NCBI GenBank assembly: GCA_030679635.1
Contig: JAUXSZ010000004.1
Coordinates: 1 to 19,729 of the forward strand
Direction of reading: 5' to 3'
Origin: Sulfuricurvum sp.
GTDB taxonomy: Bacteria > Campylobacterota > Campylobacteria > Campylobacterales > Sulfurimonadaceae
Length of the DNA stretch: 19,729 nucleotides
Below the pieces are notes generated by a model that saw only the letters and a list, made by a program, of their open reading frames with translations, was not told where the DNA came from and searched no databases. Below are positions 1-7,684 of this stretch, piece after piece (position 1 is the stretch's first letter; every line of letters begins with the position of its first letter). The position numbers were made by a program, and so were the translations under genes.

Positions 1-748
1 TAATCTCAACCACAAAATGAGGGTCATGTGCGCCGCGGACCGTGAAGCCCTTGCGTTTGCCGATCGTATAGTGCATGTAGCCTTTGTGCGTCCCTACCAC
101 ATTCCCCTCTAAATCCAGGACTTCGCCCTCTTGATCGACATTAACATAGGGTTTTAAAACGTCGGCATACGTTGTTTCAACAAAACATATCTCACTCGAT
201 TCTCCCTGTGACGCAAACGATTCCAACCCGGGAATAGCTGCGGCATAGGCTTTAATATCAACTTTCTGTTTTTCCCCCAGAGGGAAAAGAAGACGCGGAA
301 CAAGTTTCGGATCGATATAAAAAAGGAAATAGCTCTGATCTTTCGTATCATCATGCGCTTGAAGCAGATACTGCCCGTCATGCCGGATATAATGCCCCGT
401 TGCTACGTATTGTGCCCCTATGCTATCTGCAAAGTCAACCATAGCCCCAAATTTGATATTACGGTTGCACAAAGCACATGGATTCGGTGTTTTCCCCTCT
501 TGATAGGTCTGAATGAAAGGGGTGAACACTTTTTCATTGAATTTTTCTTGCAAATCCAAGATGTGTAGTTTCACTCCGGCAAATTCAGCCGCCTTCTCTG
601 CCCGTGCCTGATGAATCTCATGATAACCCGGTTTCGAATGGAGTTTCATATACACCCCCTCTACATCGTAACCTTGTTCTTTTAAGAGGAGTGTTGAAAC
701 CGTCGAATCAACTCCGCCACTCATCCCGATCAGTACTTTTTTAGTCAT
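1..748 (-). CDS. mnmA: tRNA-specific 2-thiouridylase MnmA (3' end outside window)
   Basis: The enzyme activates C2 of U34 in Lys, Glu and Gln tRNAs with ATP and inserts sulfur, in the cytoplasm. The first 249 residues are visible; the family is about 340-370 aa, so roughly the last quarter is cut off by the window edge. The PP-loop ATP-binding motif MSGGVDST is at residues 9-16. The catalytic cysteines appear as NPCALCN (Cys91) and EICFV (Cys188). ATGHY (117-120 region) and TKDQSYFL (135-142) are also family signatures. The ATG overlaps the stop of the LOG-family gene by one base (TAATG), so it is the last visible gene of the flagellar operon and probably translationally coupled. The identification is secure; only completeness is unknown. 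Confidence 0.96.
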   Translation of the reverse strand, partial: MTKKVLIGMSGGVDSTVSTLLLKEQGYDVEGVYMKLHSKPGYHEIHQARAEKAAEFAGVKLHILDLQEKFNEKVFTPFIQTYQEGKTPNPCALCNRNIKFGAMVDFADSIGAQYVATGHYIRHDGQYLLQAHDDTKDQSYFLFYIDPKLVPRLLFPLGEKQKVDIKAYAAAIPGLESFASQGESSEICFVETTYADVLKPYVNVDQEGEVLDLEGNVVGTHKGYMHYTIGKRKGFTVRGAHDPHFVVEI

Positions 749-1533
749 TAGATACTCCCCTCACCCGCACCATGCCGGTCTGTAAAATACGATGATAGCG
801 AATGATAGTATTTGGTATCATCCAGCCCCTGCTGCTCAAGAGCAGACATTTGCGTAATCAGAGAACGTTCAATCTCAGTAACCACAAAATAAAGATCATC
901 ACTCACTGTTATGAGATCAATATCCCCCTCCTCAATCAGCTTCTCCGCGAGCAATTTAGTACGGATAAATTCGATCAACGGCGCATAAAACTCTGTCCCT
1001 ATAACGAACAGACGTACTCCCGTCACTTTACGAGTCTGAATAAGGGTCAAGGCTTCAAACAGCTCGTCCAATGTCCCAAATCCTCCAGGGAAGATAACAT
1101 AGGCCATCGAGTATTTAACCAGCATCACTTTTCGAGAGAAAAAATAGTCGAAGGTTCGCCCTTTCGTAACATACGCATTGGGATGCTGCTCAAAAGGCAA
1201 TTCAATGTTCAAACCAATCGATTCTACCTCTTTATGCTCATAAGCGCCCCGGTTCGCAGCCTCCATGACTCCCGGACCACCTCCGGTAATCACGTTATAT
1301 CCTCGCGCTCCGAGCATACTCGCCATCTGCACTGCTTGCTTGTAATAGGGATGATTTTCATCAACACGGGAGCTTCCGAAAATGGTCACCGATGGACCAA
1401 GATCACCAAGTTCATCAAATCCTTGCACAAAATCGGCGATGATTTTAAACACACTCCACACATCACCCGATTTGATATCTTTGACATAGCGGCGCGCATA
1501 GTCTTTTTTAGAACGGATTCTATCGGCCATCAT
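748..1533 (-). CDS. LOG-family (TIGR00730-type) nucleotide 5'-monophosphate phosphoribohydrolase
   Basis: This is a Rossmann-fold protein of the LOG / 'lysine decarboxylase-like' family. Characterised members cleave the N-glycosidic bond of nucleoside 5'-monophosphates, and some release cytokinins. GGGPGVMEAANRGA is at residues 84-97, SRK at 133-135 and PGGFGTLDE at 149-157; these are the substrate-binding and catalytic motifs, so the protein looks active. At 261 aa it exceeds the common ~190-aa LOG proteins: about 45 residues precede the Rossmann core and a tail follows it. The start ATG overlaps the fliY stop (TGATG); a second ATG follows directly. The substrate cannot be told from sequence. 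It sits between a motor-switch gene and a tRNA-thiolation gene, and I see no functional link to either. Confidence 0.9.
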   Translation of the reverse strand: MMADRIRSKKDYARRYVKDIKSGDVWSVFKIIADFVQGFDELGDLGPSVTIFGSSRVDENHPYYKQAVQMASMLGARGYNVITGGGPGVMEAANRGAYEHKEVESIGLNIELPFEQHPNAYVTKGRTFDYFFSRKVMLVKYSMAYVIFPGGFGTLDELFEALTLIQTRKVTGVRLFVIGTEFYAPLIEFIRTKLLAEKLIEEGDIDLITVSDDLYFVVTEIERSLITQMSALEQQGLDDTKYYHSLSSYFTDRHGAGEGSI

Positions 1534-2402
1534 CAGCCTTTTAATTTAGTAAGGCGGTCTCTTTTACTGCCGATAGAGGTTATTTGAACCCCAAAGTTAC
1601 CATCGACAATGACCACTTCCCCTTGCGCAATAACATTATCATCGACCAAAATATCCAATGGATCATTCGCCAGCTGGTTGAGCTCGATAACGGAACCGAT
1701 ATCCATACTGAGAACATCTTTCAGAAGCATTTTTTTCTTTCCGATCCGAACACGAACAGGAAGTTTAACATCCAAAATCAGTCCGATATTTTTCATCTCG
1801 GCATCATCAAGTTTTCTCGAATAATTTTCTCTCTCACCGGTTGAAAACGGTGTTGATGAAGAGGTTGTTTCGCTGTTAGATACGGCACTGGAACCCTCTA
1901 TTGCTTCAATAATCGCTGAATCGACAGCAAACATCATCAACGACTTAATCGTTCCAAGGGCTAAAGTGAAAACAAACATTTTACTGTACGCATCAAGATC
2001 TACTTCGCCATTATCTCCAATAAAGAGTGCTTTTTCCGTTTTGATTGAGAATTTTGGAAGCTCTTTTTGAGAAGACAGCGTCGTACTCATAGCACCTGTA
2101 ATGTTTGAGATAATTTCCTTGAGAGCATCAAGGTCTTCATCGTTCATCTCTTCTTTGCCTTCTCCATCACCACCCAGCATCATATCACCCAGCGCCGTCG
2201 CGAGATGAGGAGGAACCAAAATTATTCCCTTCCCTGTGGCCGCGCCTAAAAAACTCAAGTGCACCAATGCAATAGGAGGAATAACATTTGAAACAATCGA
2301 AATGGTCTCCGCTTCTTTAAACACTATAGATGGGGTTTGCCCTGTTAAGCCTTCAATGGTCGCCGTTGCTTCTTGGGCAAATAACCCCGTAAAATCACTC
2401 AT
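1533..2402 (-). CDS. fliY: flagellar motor switch protein FliY (CheC-like plus FliN/SpoA domains)
   Basis: FliY is part of the cytoplasmic C-ring, which sets flagellar rotation direction and, through its SpoA domain, helps build the export apparatus base. The 289-aa protein has a CheC-like N-terminal region (about 1-165), a Ser/Thr-rich linker (about 171-196) and a C-terminal SpoA/FliN domain (about 203-287, with KLPVRVRIGKKKMLLKDV near 213-230). The CheC-type motif is seen as DALKEIISN (92-100), but the usual Asn position carries Ser99, with an Asn one residue later. The N-terminus lacks the EIDALL CheY-binding peptide found in Bacillus FliY; FliM next door has it. The ATG overlaps the fliM stop by one base (TAATG). 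It could be labelled FliN, but the length and CheC-like region favour FliY. Confidence 0.92.
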   Translation of the reverse strand: MSDFTGLFAQEATATIEGLTGQTPSIVFKEAETISIVSNVIPPIALVHLSFLGAATGKGIILVPPHLATALGDMMLGGDGEGKEEMNDEDLDALKEIISNITGAMSTTLSSQKELPKFSIKTEKALFIGDNGEVDLDAYSKMFVFTLALGTIKSLMMFAVDSAIIEAIEGSSAVSNSETTSSSTPFSTGERENYSRKLDDAEMKNIGLILDVKLPVRVRIGKKKMLLKDVLSMDIGSVIELNQLANDPLDILVDDNVIAQGEVVIVDGNFGVQITSIGSKRDRLTKLKG

Positions 2403-3499
2403 TATTCATCCTCTTCAAACTCATCTTTTGTTGTGATAATCTCTTTGGCACCGATAATACGAGCTTTTCGCTTCATTTCAAACTCTTTGAGGGCCCGCTT
2501 AACCGCATCTTTTTCGGTATCAATCTTTTGGGTAATCTGAACCGATTTACGAAAACGGCGTAATCCCATCTCTGCGACAAAACGCTCTTTTCCGTCAACA
2601 CTGACGCTCACCACATCATTCGCAGGAAGATTGAGGCGCAGAATATCACCCACTTCAATGTCAAGCAATTCATGCAGTGTCAACTCTGCAGAGCCAAGAT
2701 TAACTTCTAAATTGACATGAGCCCCCCCGAGTAACACTTGAAGCTCTTGATTGCGGCTTTTTTTTGAACTCGTTTCATTCAGCATTAAATCCCGGCTTGC
2801 CAATTTAGGCAAAATAGGCTCCAGGGCAATAACAGGATAGCAAATATTCATCATACCCGAACTGTGCCCGATGATGATTTCCATAACCACCATCACAACA
2901 ATTTCATTTTGTGCTACGATCTGTACAACATTCGGACTCGATTCTTTCGATTCAATCTGAGGATAAAGATCCGTAACCGGACCCCATGCTTCTCGCAACG
3001 TACTCATCATAACACGCAGTATCGTCTCAAAAAGAGAAAGCTCAATATCGGAAAATTCTCTACTCGCTTCAAAAGGTTCTCCGCGCCCTCCTAAAATACG
3101 GTCCAACATAGGAAAAGCGATAGAGGGGTTGATCTCTAAAACACCATTGCCTTCCAACGGCTTCATGGAAAAGACATTAAAACTCGTAGGATTAGGAAGG
3201 GACATCAAAAATTCGCCATACGTCATCTGGTCAACAGAGTGTAGTTGGATTTCGACGATGGAGCGCATAATCGCTGAAATTTGAGAAGAGATAGATCGTG
3301 CCATCTTATCATGGATTCCCCGAAATGCTCGCAGCTGCTCCTTCGAGACACGGTTAGGGCGCTTGAAGTCATAGAGTGTTATTTGACGATGGGAAGAAAA
3401 AGAGGTCTCATCCTCTGCCTCTAAGCCGCTAACATCACCGTCATCATCGACAACATCTAAAAGGGCGTCGATCTCTTCTTGGGATAAAATATCTGCCAC
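2402..3499 (-). CDS. fliM: flagellar motor switch protein FliM
   Basis: FliM is a C-ring component that binds phosphorylated CheY and transmits the switch signal. The 365-aa length is usual. The N-terminal CheY-binding peptide EIDALL is at residues 9-14. A middle CheC-like domain contains LPNPTSFNVF, LEINPSIAFPMLDRILGGRG and IGHSSGMMNICYP, all typical of FliM. The C-terminal SpoA domain occupies about residues 270-335, followed by a basic and acidic tail. The start is GTG (GTG GCA GAT), supported by a GGAAGGG ribosome binding site 6-7 bases upstream, which lies inside the end of fliA; fliA stops three bases before this start. The 3' end overlaps fliY by one base. Operon context (fliA, fliM, fliY) supports the call. 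Confidence 0.97.
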   Translation of the reverse strand: MADILSQEEIDALLDVVDDDGDVSGLEAEDETSFSSHRQITLYDFKRPNRVSKEQLRAFRGIHDKMARSISSQISAIMRSIVEIQLHSVDQMTYGEFLMSLPNPTSFNVFSMKPLEGNGVLEINPSIAFPMLDRILGGRGEPFEASREFSDIELSLFETILRVMMSTLREAWGPVTDLYPQIESKESSPNVVQIVAQNEIVVMVVMEIIIGHSSGMMNICYPVIALEPILPKLASRDLMLNETSSKKSRNQELQVLLGGAHVNLEVNLGSAELTLHELLDIEVGDILRLNLPANDVVSVSVDGKERFVAEMGLRRFRKSVQITQKIDTEKDAVKRALKEFEMKRKARIIGAKEIITTKDEFEEDE

Positions 3500-3502
3500 G
3501 TT

Positions 3503-4189
3503 TTACCCTTCCACCGCTTCTTTAATACGTCGAATCACGGATTTATGAATCTGCGATATTCGAGATTCCGTAATGTTCACAATTTCACTGATCTCTTTGA
3601 GGGTGAGCTCCTCGAAATAATAAAGTTGTATAATAATCTGCTCACGCTCGTCAAATCCCATTAAGACTTCTTTAATAGCATCCACAAGCTCTTCATGCTC
3701 CATGCGATCCAGTGTTCCGTCTAATTCATTTCCAAGCTGATCATCCAGCGGAAGTACCGTATAGATATCCGATGCAAGACGAGCATCATGGATTTTTTCC
3801 TCATCCAACATTAATATGAGCGCCAACTCTGCGTTCGAGGGCTCCGTATCATGTTCAGCCAGATATTTTTCGATGGCTCTATCAATCTCTTTAATCAGTC
3901 GGCGACTGGAGCGGCTCACCAAATCAAGCGAGCGTAAATAGTCGAGCATTGCGCCATAAACACGTGTTTTTGCGTAGCCCCAAAACGAATCATTTTGAGC
4001 TTCATCATAACGACGCGCTAATTTAACAAGCTCCTCTGTACCAATAGCGCACAAATCCATATAATCAATCGAACTCGGAAGTCTCTCTTTAAGACGAAAC
4101 GACATTGCTTTAACTGCAGGGAGGTACTGCAAAGCTAACTGATCTTCAATGTGTTTTAGTTCTTGACAATAAATACCGGCACCGCTCAT
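3503..4189 (-). CDS. fliA: flagellar sigma factor FliA (sigma-28)
   Basis: FliA is the alternative sigma factor that directs RNA polymerase to late flagellar promoters such as those of flagellin genes; in the family it is held inactive by FlgM until the hook is complete. The 228-aa protein has region 2 (about 22-92, with YMDLCAIGTEELVKLARRYD and FWGYAKTRVYGAMLDYLR), region 3 (about 94-146) and region 4 with a helix-turn-helix (about 178-224, LTLKEISEIVNITESRISQI). SFWGYAKTRV in place of the usual F..YA..RIRGA is typical of sigma-28. The ATG overlaps the stop of the upstream small membrane gene (ATGA). No flgM is visible in this window. Confidence 0.96.
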   Translation of the reverse strand: MSGAGIYCQELKHIEDQLALQYLPAVKAMSFRLKERLPSSIDYMDLCAIGTEELVKLARRYDEAQNDSFWGYAKTRVYGAMLDYLRSLDLVSRSSRRLIKEIDRAIEKYLAEHDTEPSNAELALILMLDEEKIHDARLASDIYTVLPLDDQLGNELDGTLDRMEHEELVDAIKEVLMGFDEREQIIIQLYYFEELTLKEISEIVNITESRISQIHKSVIRRIKEAVEG

Positions 4190-4509
4190 GCTTTTCTCCG
4201 TTCATTACCGTCCAACAATTCATCTTTATGCGCGTAATACGCATCGATAAATTGCTCACGTCTATTAATTTCACGTACATAGTGATCCAAACTTCGTTCA
4301 TGCGAATGTTTAGGAAATGGATGCCCTTTAACTCCCAATGTCTGAAAATAAAAGCCAACGCATAGGTGCGCAAACAGATAAAAAAAGCTACTGATCAGGA
4401 GTACATAGATCAAAAAATCTTCTGCGCATGTCGATTGCAATATTCCAAAAACGATCCCGGCGATAAACCCCTGTACCGTAAAAAAAGAAACAAAATTCGA
4501 ACCGCGCAT
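4186..4509 (-). CDS. small two-helix membrane protein between flhG and fliA, function unknown
   Basis: I do not recognise a named family. The 107-aa protein has two hydrophobic helices, about residues 8-25 and 32-56, joined by a short loop with a Cys-Ala-Glu, and a polar charged tail of about 50 residues rich in His, Arg, Glu and Tyr (KHSHERSLDHYVREINRREQ). Positive charges after helix 2 suggest that both termini face the cytoplasm. The start ATG has a good AAGG site six bases upstream, and the stop overlaps the fliA start (ATGA), so it is a genuine coupled operon member. I recall small hypothetical membrane genes at this position in Campylobacter and Helicobacter (Cj0062c/HP1033), which would make it a conserved flagellar-operon accessory. 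That comparison is from memory and no function follows from it. Confidence 0.85.
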   Translation of the reverse strand: MRGSNFVSFFTVQGFIAGIVFGILQSTCAEDFLIYVLLISSFFYLFAHLCVGFYFQTLGVKGHPFPKHSHERSLDHYVREINRREQFIDAYYAHKDELLDGNERRKA

Positions 4510-4526
4510 ACTGAACCTTGATAATA

Positions 4527-5399
4527 TTAGAAGTGTTCCATTAAGCGCTTGAAGAATCCGCCCAATCCACTCTCTTGGGGATTTACCAGCACATTTCGTT
4601 CCAATTTCTTCGCGATCCTCTTTACAATCATCTCCAATTCGGTCGCAGGGGTAGAGGTTGGAAATTCTCTCGCAAAAAGTGCCCTTTTTTTCACACTCAT
4701 TGAAACTTTCGGGTCGCTCGATACCTGTCCTAAATAGTTCAGATGAAGCTTATCCCCTATATTGACAAGGGCAACTTTTTGTATTTTTTCAAACAAAGCG
4801 CTCGCTTCTTTTTCGCTGCGAACTTGATTCATTATAACATTGATATCATTACGAAGACGCGAGGTTATTTTTATCGTGGCGTAGGCATCCGTAATGGCCG
4901 CCGGATCGGGGACTGTTACGACGATTACATCGTCGCATGCCCGTAAAAAAAGCTGCGTATGCTCCCCAATTCCCGCACCCGTATCAATAATCATTACATC
5001 CAAATCGTCCAAGACATGCGCTTCACCCATAAACCGCTCAAATATCCCCGAGGAGGCATATTTAAAGATCTCTTCCCCGCTTTCACCCGGTATCAAGACC
5101 AGATTTTTTTCAATAGGGACCAATATCTCCTCGACAGTGGCTTCCCCTTTGAGTACGTGCAAAATATTTTTTTTAATTTTCACATTGAACATGACATCGA
5201 GGTTCGCCAAACCGATATCGGCATCAAAAATTCCCACTTTCAGACCGTGTTTTGCCATCACGTATGCCATATTGGAGCTGATCGTACTTTTTCCAACTCC
5301 CCCTTTACCACTGGTGATAGCAATAAAACGGGTTTTTTTAGGGACGGTATGGCGGTTTTGATTCACCAGCGCTTCGAGCTTGGCGGCCTGATGGCTCAT
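4527..5399 (-). CDS. flhG: flagellar number regulator FlhG (MinD-like ATPase, YlxH/FleN)
   Basis: FlhG is a MinD/ParA-type ATPase that limits flagellar number and works with FlhF at the cell pole. In Campylobacterota it has also been linked to division-site placement. The 290-aa protein has the deviant Walker A SGKGGVGKST (30-39), DADIGLANLDVMF (59-71) and the Walker B region VMIIDTGAGIGEHTQ. Its last 13 residues (GLGGFFKRLMEHF) form a likely amphipathic membrane-targeting helix, as in MinD and other FlhG proteins. Near the N-terminus, HQAAKLE (3-9) resembles the DQAxxLR segment that stimulates FlhF GTPase in Bacillus-type FlhG, with the charged ends changed. The ATG overlaps the flhF stop (ATGA), as expected for the partner pair. 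Confidence 0.95.
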   Translation of the reverse strand: MSHQAAKLEALVNQNRHTVPKKTRFIAITSGKGGVGKSTISSNMAYVMAKHGLKVGIFDADIGLANLDVMFNVKIKKNILHVLKGEATVEEILVPIEKNLVLIPGESGEEIFKYASSGIFERFMGEAHVLDDLDVMIIDTGAGIGEHTQLFLRACDDVIVVTVPDPAAITDAYATIKITSRLRNDINVIMNQVRSEKEASALFEKIQKVALVNIGDKLHLNYLGQVSSDPKVSMSVKKRALFAREFPTSTPATELEMIVKRIAKKLERNVLVNPQESGLGGFFKRLMEHF

Positions 5400-6658
5400 G
5401 AAGATTCACCTTTACGAAATCCGTTGAGCAAACAATCGACTAAAAAGTCGCTATTTGAGACGACTAAATCTTCCGGAACCTCTTGCCCCACAGAAAAATA
5501 GCTGATCGGTATTTTGGTTTCATATACGAGAGAAAAAATATTACCGAATCCTCTCGTCTCATCGAGCTTGGTAAACATCATCGTATCAATCCCTAACGGG
5601 GCAAAATTTTCATACGTTGATTTGAGATCCTCATACTTAATCGAGCTTGGCAATACCAGCACCACATCAACGCTGTAGTCGGTATCATTGGAACGGAGAC
5701 AATCATAGATTTTTTCGATTTTCCCTTTATCGTAAGGGGAGGATCCCATCGTATCGATCAAAATATAATCGCTGTAGCGTAAAGAGTTTAACGCACTGGA
5801 AAATTCGGGAGGATCAACGACGGTCTCAATCCCCAGCTTCATCATTCGAGCATACTGCATCAGCTGTTCAACCGCACCGATACGGTAGGTGTCCAATACG
5901 ACCAATCCTACTTTGTATTTTTTCTCTAAAAGATAGGAGTAACGCGCCGCCAGCTTGGCGATCGACGTTGTTTTTCCTACCCCTGTAGGTCCCACGAGCA
6001 TCACCACTTTTTTCCCGCCCATTTTTGGTGGGGTTTCCAGACGAACGGGAATCATTTTACGCAAAAGGACTTGAAAATACCGTTTTACCGTTTCCGAATT
6101 TTCCCGCATTTTGGAGGGCATATGCTCCAACGTCAGTTGCATGATTTCATCCAAATGTTCTTGATTCATCCCGCTTTGCTGTGCTAAACGGTATATCTCT
6201 GCAAATTCCGAGGGAATCGATACCGATGTTTTCGGCGATTTTTCATCCCAGAACATGTTTTGAATCAGCTTTACTTTATCTCCCAGTTTTTCAATCTCAT
6301 CTTTGATCCGCTTGAGATCTTCACTCTCCGCCGCAGGCGCATGCCTTGGTATCCGTTCTTCTTCGGTCACTTCCGCAATTTTGGATATCTGCTTGGCTGC
6401 TTCGGAAATATTGTAGAGGACATCGCTGCTTTTTTGCGCGAGTGGGCGCTGCTGGGCTAACGGTTCTTTGTTTCTCGGGCTTGGCTTGGATAGGGATTCT
6501 TCCTCGATGCCAACGACGATCTCATACAGCGCACTTTTCCCCAGCGATTTTTTTTGGATCTCCCGCGTTTCAATGAGCATTGCATCTTCGCCTACTTCCA
6601 ACTGCGCTTTTTTAAGCGCTTCGGCAGGGGTGGAACCGCTAAAGGTCAAGATTTTCAT
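5396..6658 (-). CDS. flhF: flagellar SRP-type GTPase FlhF
   Basis: FlhF is a signal-recognition-particle-family GTPase that sets the polar site and number of flagella. In Campylobacter it also influences sigma-54 flagellar gene expression. The 420-aa protein starts with the FlhF-specific segment (1-50, MKILTFSGSTPAEALKKAQ), then a charged B region (about 55-145), an N domain (about 148-205) and the G domain. Visible GTPase motifs are GPTGVGKTT (223-231), DTYRIGA (256-262), DTMGSS (302-307, in place of the SRP DTAGR) and TKLDE (363-367), followed by GQEVPEDL (391-398). The ATG has a GGAG site five bases upstream and lies 20 bases inside the end of folK; the stop overlaps flhG by four bases. 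Confidence 0.96.
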   Translation of the reverse strand: MKILTFSGSTPAEALKKAQLEVGEDAMLIETREIQKKSLGKSALYEIVVGIEEESLSKPSPRNKEPLAQQRPLAQKSSDVLYNISEAAKQISKIAEVTEEERIPRHAPAAESEDLKRIKDEIEKLGDKVKLIQNMFWDEKSPKTSVSIPSEFAEIYRLAQQSGMNQEHLDEIMQLTLEHMPSKMRENSETVKRYFQVLLRKMIPVRLETPPKMGGKKVVMLVGPTGVGKTTSIAKLAARYSYLLEKKYKVGLVVLDTYRIGAVEQLMQYARMMKLGIETVVDPPEFSSALNSLRYSDYILIDTMGSSPYDKGKIEKIYDCLRSNDTDYSVDVVLVLPSSIKYEDLKSTYENFAPLGIDTMMFTKLDETRGFGNIFSLVYETKIPISYFSVGQEVPEDLVVSNSDFLVDCLLNGFRKGESS

Positions 6659-7169
6659 ATCGTCTCCGTCTTTTCTGTGCGTTATAACCCAAACTGCGTA
6701 AGGGGATGAGAACGCTTAAGCGCTCTTTCCATGCCCGATGCGGCACCGTAAGCTCACGTGTCTTGATCGAGCGATTATCAAAAAATATCATATCCAAATC
6801 AAGCGTTCTCGGAGCGTTCGCAAAACTTCGCTTACGTCCAAAATGTTTTTCAATCCTCCAAATCCGCCTCAATAGTCTGCGAGGGGTCAGAGAAGTGACA
6901 ATTTCAATAACCGTGTTCTCAAAATCAGCCTGCTGCGCATATCCAAAAGGGGGATTCCGTAAAATCACCCCGCTTTGAATCGGAGTCAATTGAGTACAGC
7001 GGCATAAATAGATCCACAGGTGATCTAAGCGCCGTTGCGTATCCCCTACATTTCCGCCTACACCCAAAAGGACACGATAACGATACCCCGAGGGCTTTGG
7101 CTTACTGTGAGGAAAAAAGCGATTGATGATAATACAATGGTGTTCATCCAATCTGCGCTGTAACGGCAT
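6639..7169 (-). CDS. folK: 2-amino-4-hydroxy-6-hydroxymethyldihydropteridine pyrophosphokinase (HPPK)
   Basis: FolK transfers pyrophosphate from ATP to 6-hydroxymethyl-7,8-dihydropterin in folate synthesis. The 176-aa protein shows the family signatures GVGGNVGD (36-43; usually G-S-N-x-G-D), RSFANAPRTLDLDMIFFD (the Asp-x-Asp pair binds Mg/ATP) and VPHRAWKERLSVLIPL. About 30 basic residues precede the conserved YRVLLG strand; no other in-frame Met exists, so this extension is part of the only ATG-started reading frame. The start is five bases after the aroQ stop with a weak ribosome binding site, which suggests coupling. The 3' end overlaps flhF by 20 bases. The position between aroQ and flhF matches the order I recall in Campylobacter. 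Confidence 0.93.
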   Translation of the reverse strand: MPLQRRLDEHHCIIINRFFPHSKPKPSGYRYRVLLGVGGNVGDTQRRLDHLWIYLCRCTQLTPIQSGVILRNPPFGYAQQADFENTVIEIVTSLTPRRLLRRIWRIEKHFGRKRSFANAPRTLDLDMIFFDNRSIKTRELTVPHRAWKERLSVLIPLRSLGYNAQKRRRRYENLDL

Positions 7170-7174
7170 TGTGA

Positions 7175-7651
7175 TTATTCTTGGGTTGCACCTTGCTGTG
7201 CGGCGCGCATGGCATTGATCTCACTTAATACTTGCATCATCCCAACCATTGCCAAGTGGTATCCAAACGGCCCAAATCCAATAATAGAAGAGGTGCACGC
7301 AGGTGCCGTCATACTTTTTTGACGAAACTCTTCACGACGATAAATATTGCTGATGTGCACTTCAATCGTCGGAATGTTCACCGCTGCAATCGCATCACGA
7401 ATCGCGATGGAGGTATGGGTATACGCTGCTGGATTAATAATAATTCCGTCTGTTTCTCCATAGCACTCTTGGATACGGTCGACGAGTTCACCCTCCAGAT
7501 TACTTTGGTAAAATTCGATTTCGATGCCGTTTTGCGTAGCAAACTCTTTCATTTGCGCATGAATCTGCTCTAGGCGCATTGGGCCGTACACTTGCTGATC
7601 GCGAACGCCGAGCATATTGAGATTTGGACCTTGGATTACCGCTATTTTCAT
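7175..7651 (-). CDS. aroQ: 3-dehydroquinate dehydratase, type II
   Basis: AroQ dehydrates 3-dehydroquinate to 3-dehydroshikimate in the shikimate pathway, as a dodecameric cytosolic enzyme. The 158-aa length fits the type II family. Conserved features are GPNLNMLGVRD (8-18), the catalytic Tyr22 in VYGP, INPAAYTHTS with Asn73 and His79, and EVHISNIYRREEFRQKS (97-113) with the catalytic His99 and Arg110. GFGPFGYHLA (125-134) also fits. The ATG has an AAGG site seven bases upstream. It is the first gene of the minus-strand flagellar operon; a TATAAT lies upstream (separate entry). The C-terminal extension after residue 145 is short and unremarkable. Confidence 0.97.
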   Translation of the reverse strand: MKIAVIQGPNLNMLGVRDQQVYGPMRLEQIHAQMKEFATQNGIEIEFYQSNLEGELVDRIQECYGETDGIIINPAAYTHTSIAIRDAIAAVNIPTIEVHISNIYRREEFRQKSMTAPACTSSIIGFGPFGYHLAMVGMMQVLSEINAMRAAQQGATQE

Positions 7652-7684
7652 TCATAAACCTTGACTGTTTCTTTTTAAGAATTG

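Noticed and set aside
802..1587. A 261-codon plus-strand open frame opposite the LOG-family gene.
   Set aside because: It is antisense to a gene with clear catalytic motifs; its translation is low-quality (rich in His, Arg and Phe with no family motif) and it has no ribosome binding site or operon partner.
4894..5501. Overlapping plus-strand open frames of 155 and 180 codons opposite flhG.
   Set aside because: Both are shadows of the well-conserved FlhG ATPase; neither shows recognisable domains.
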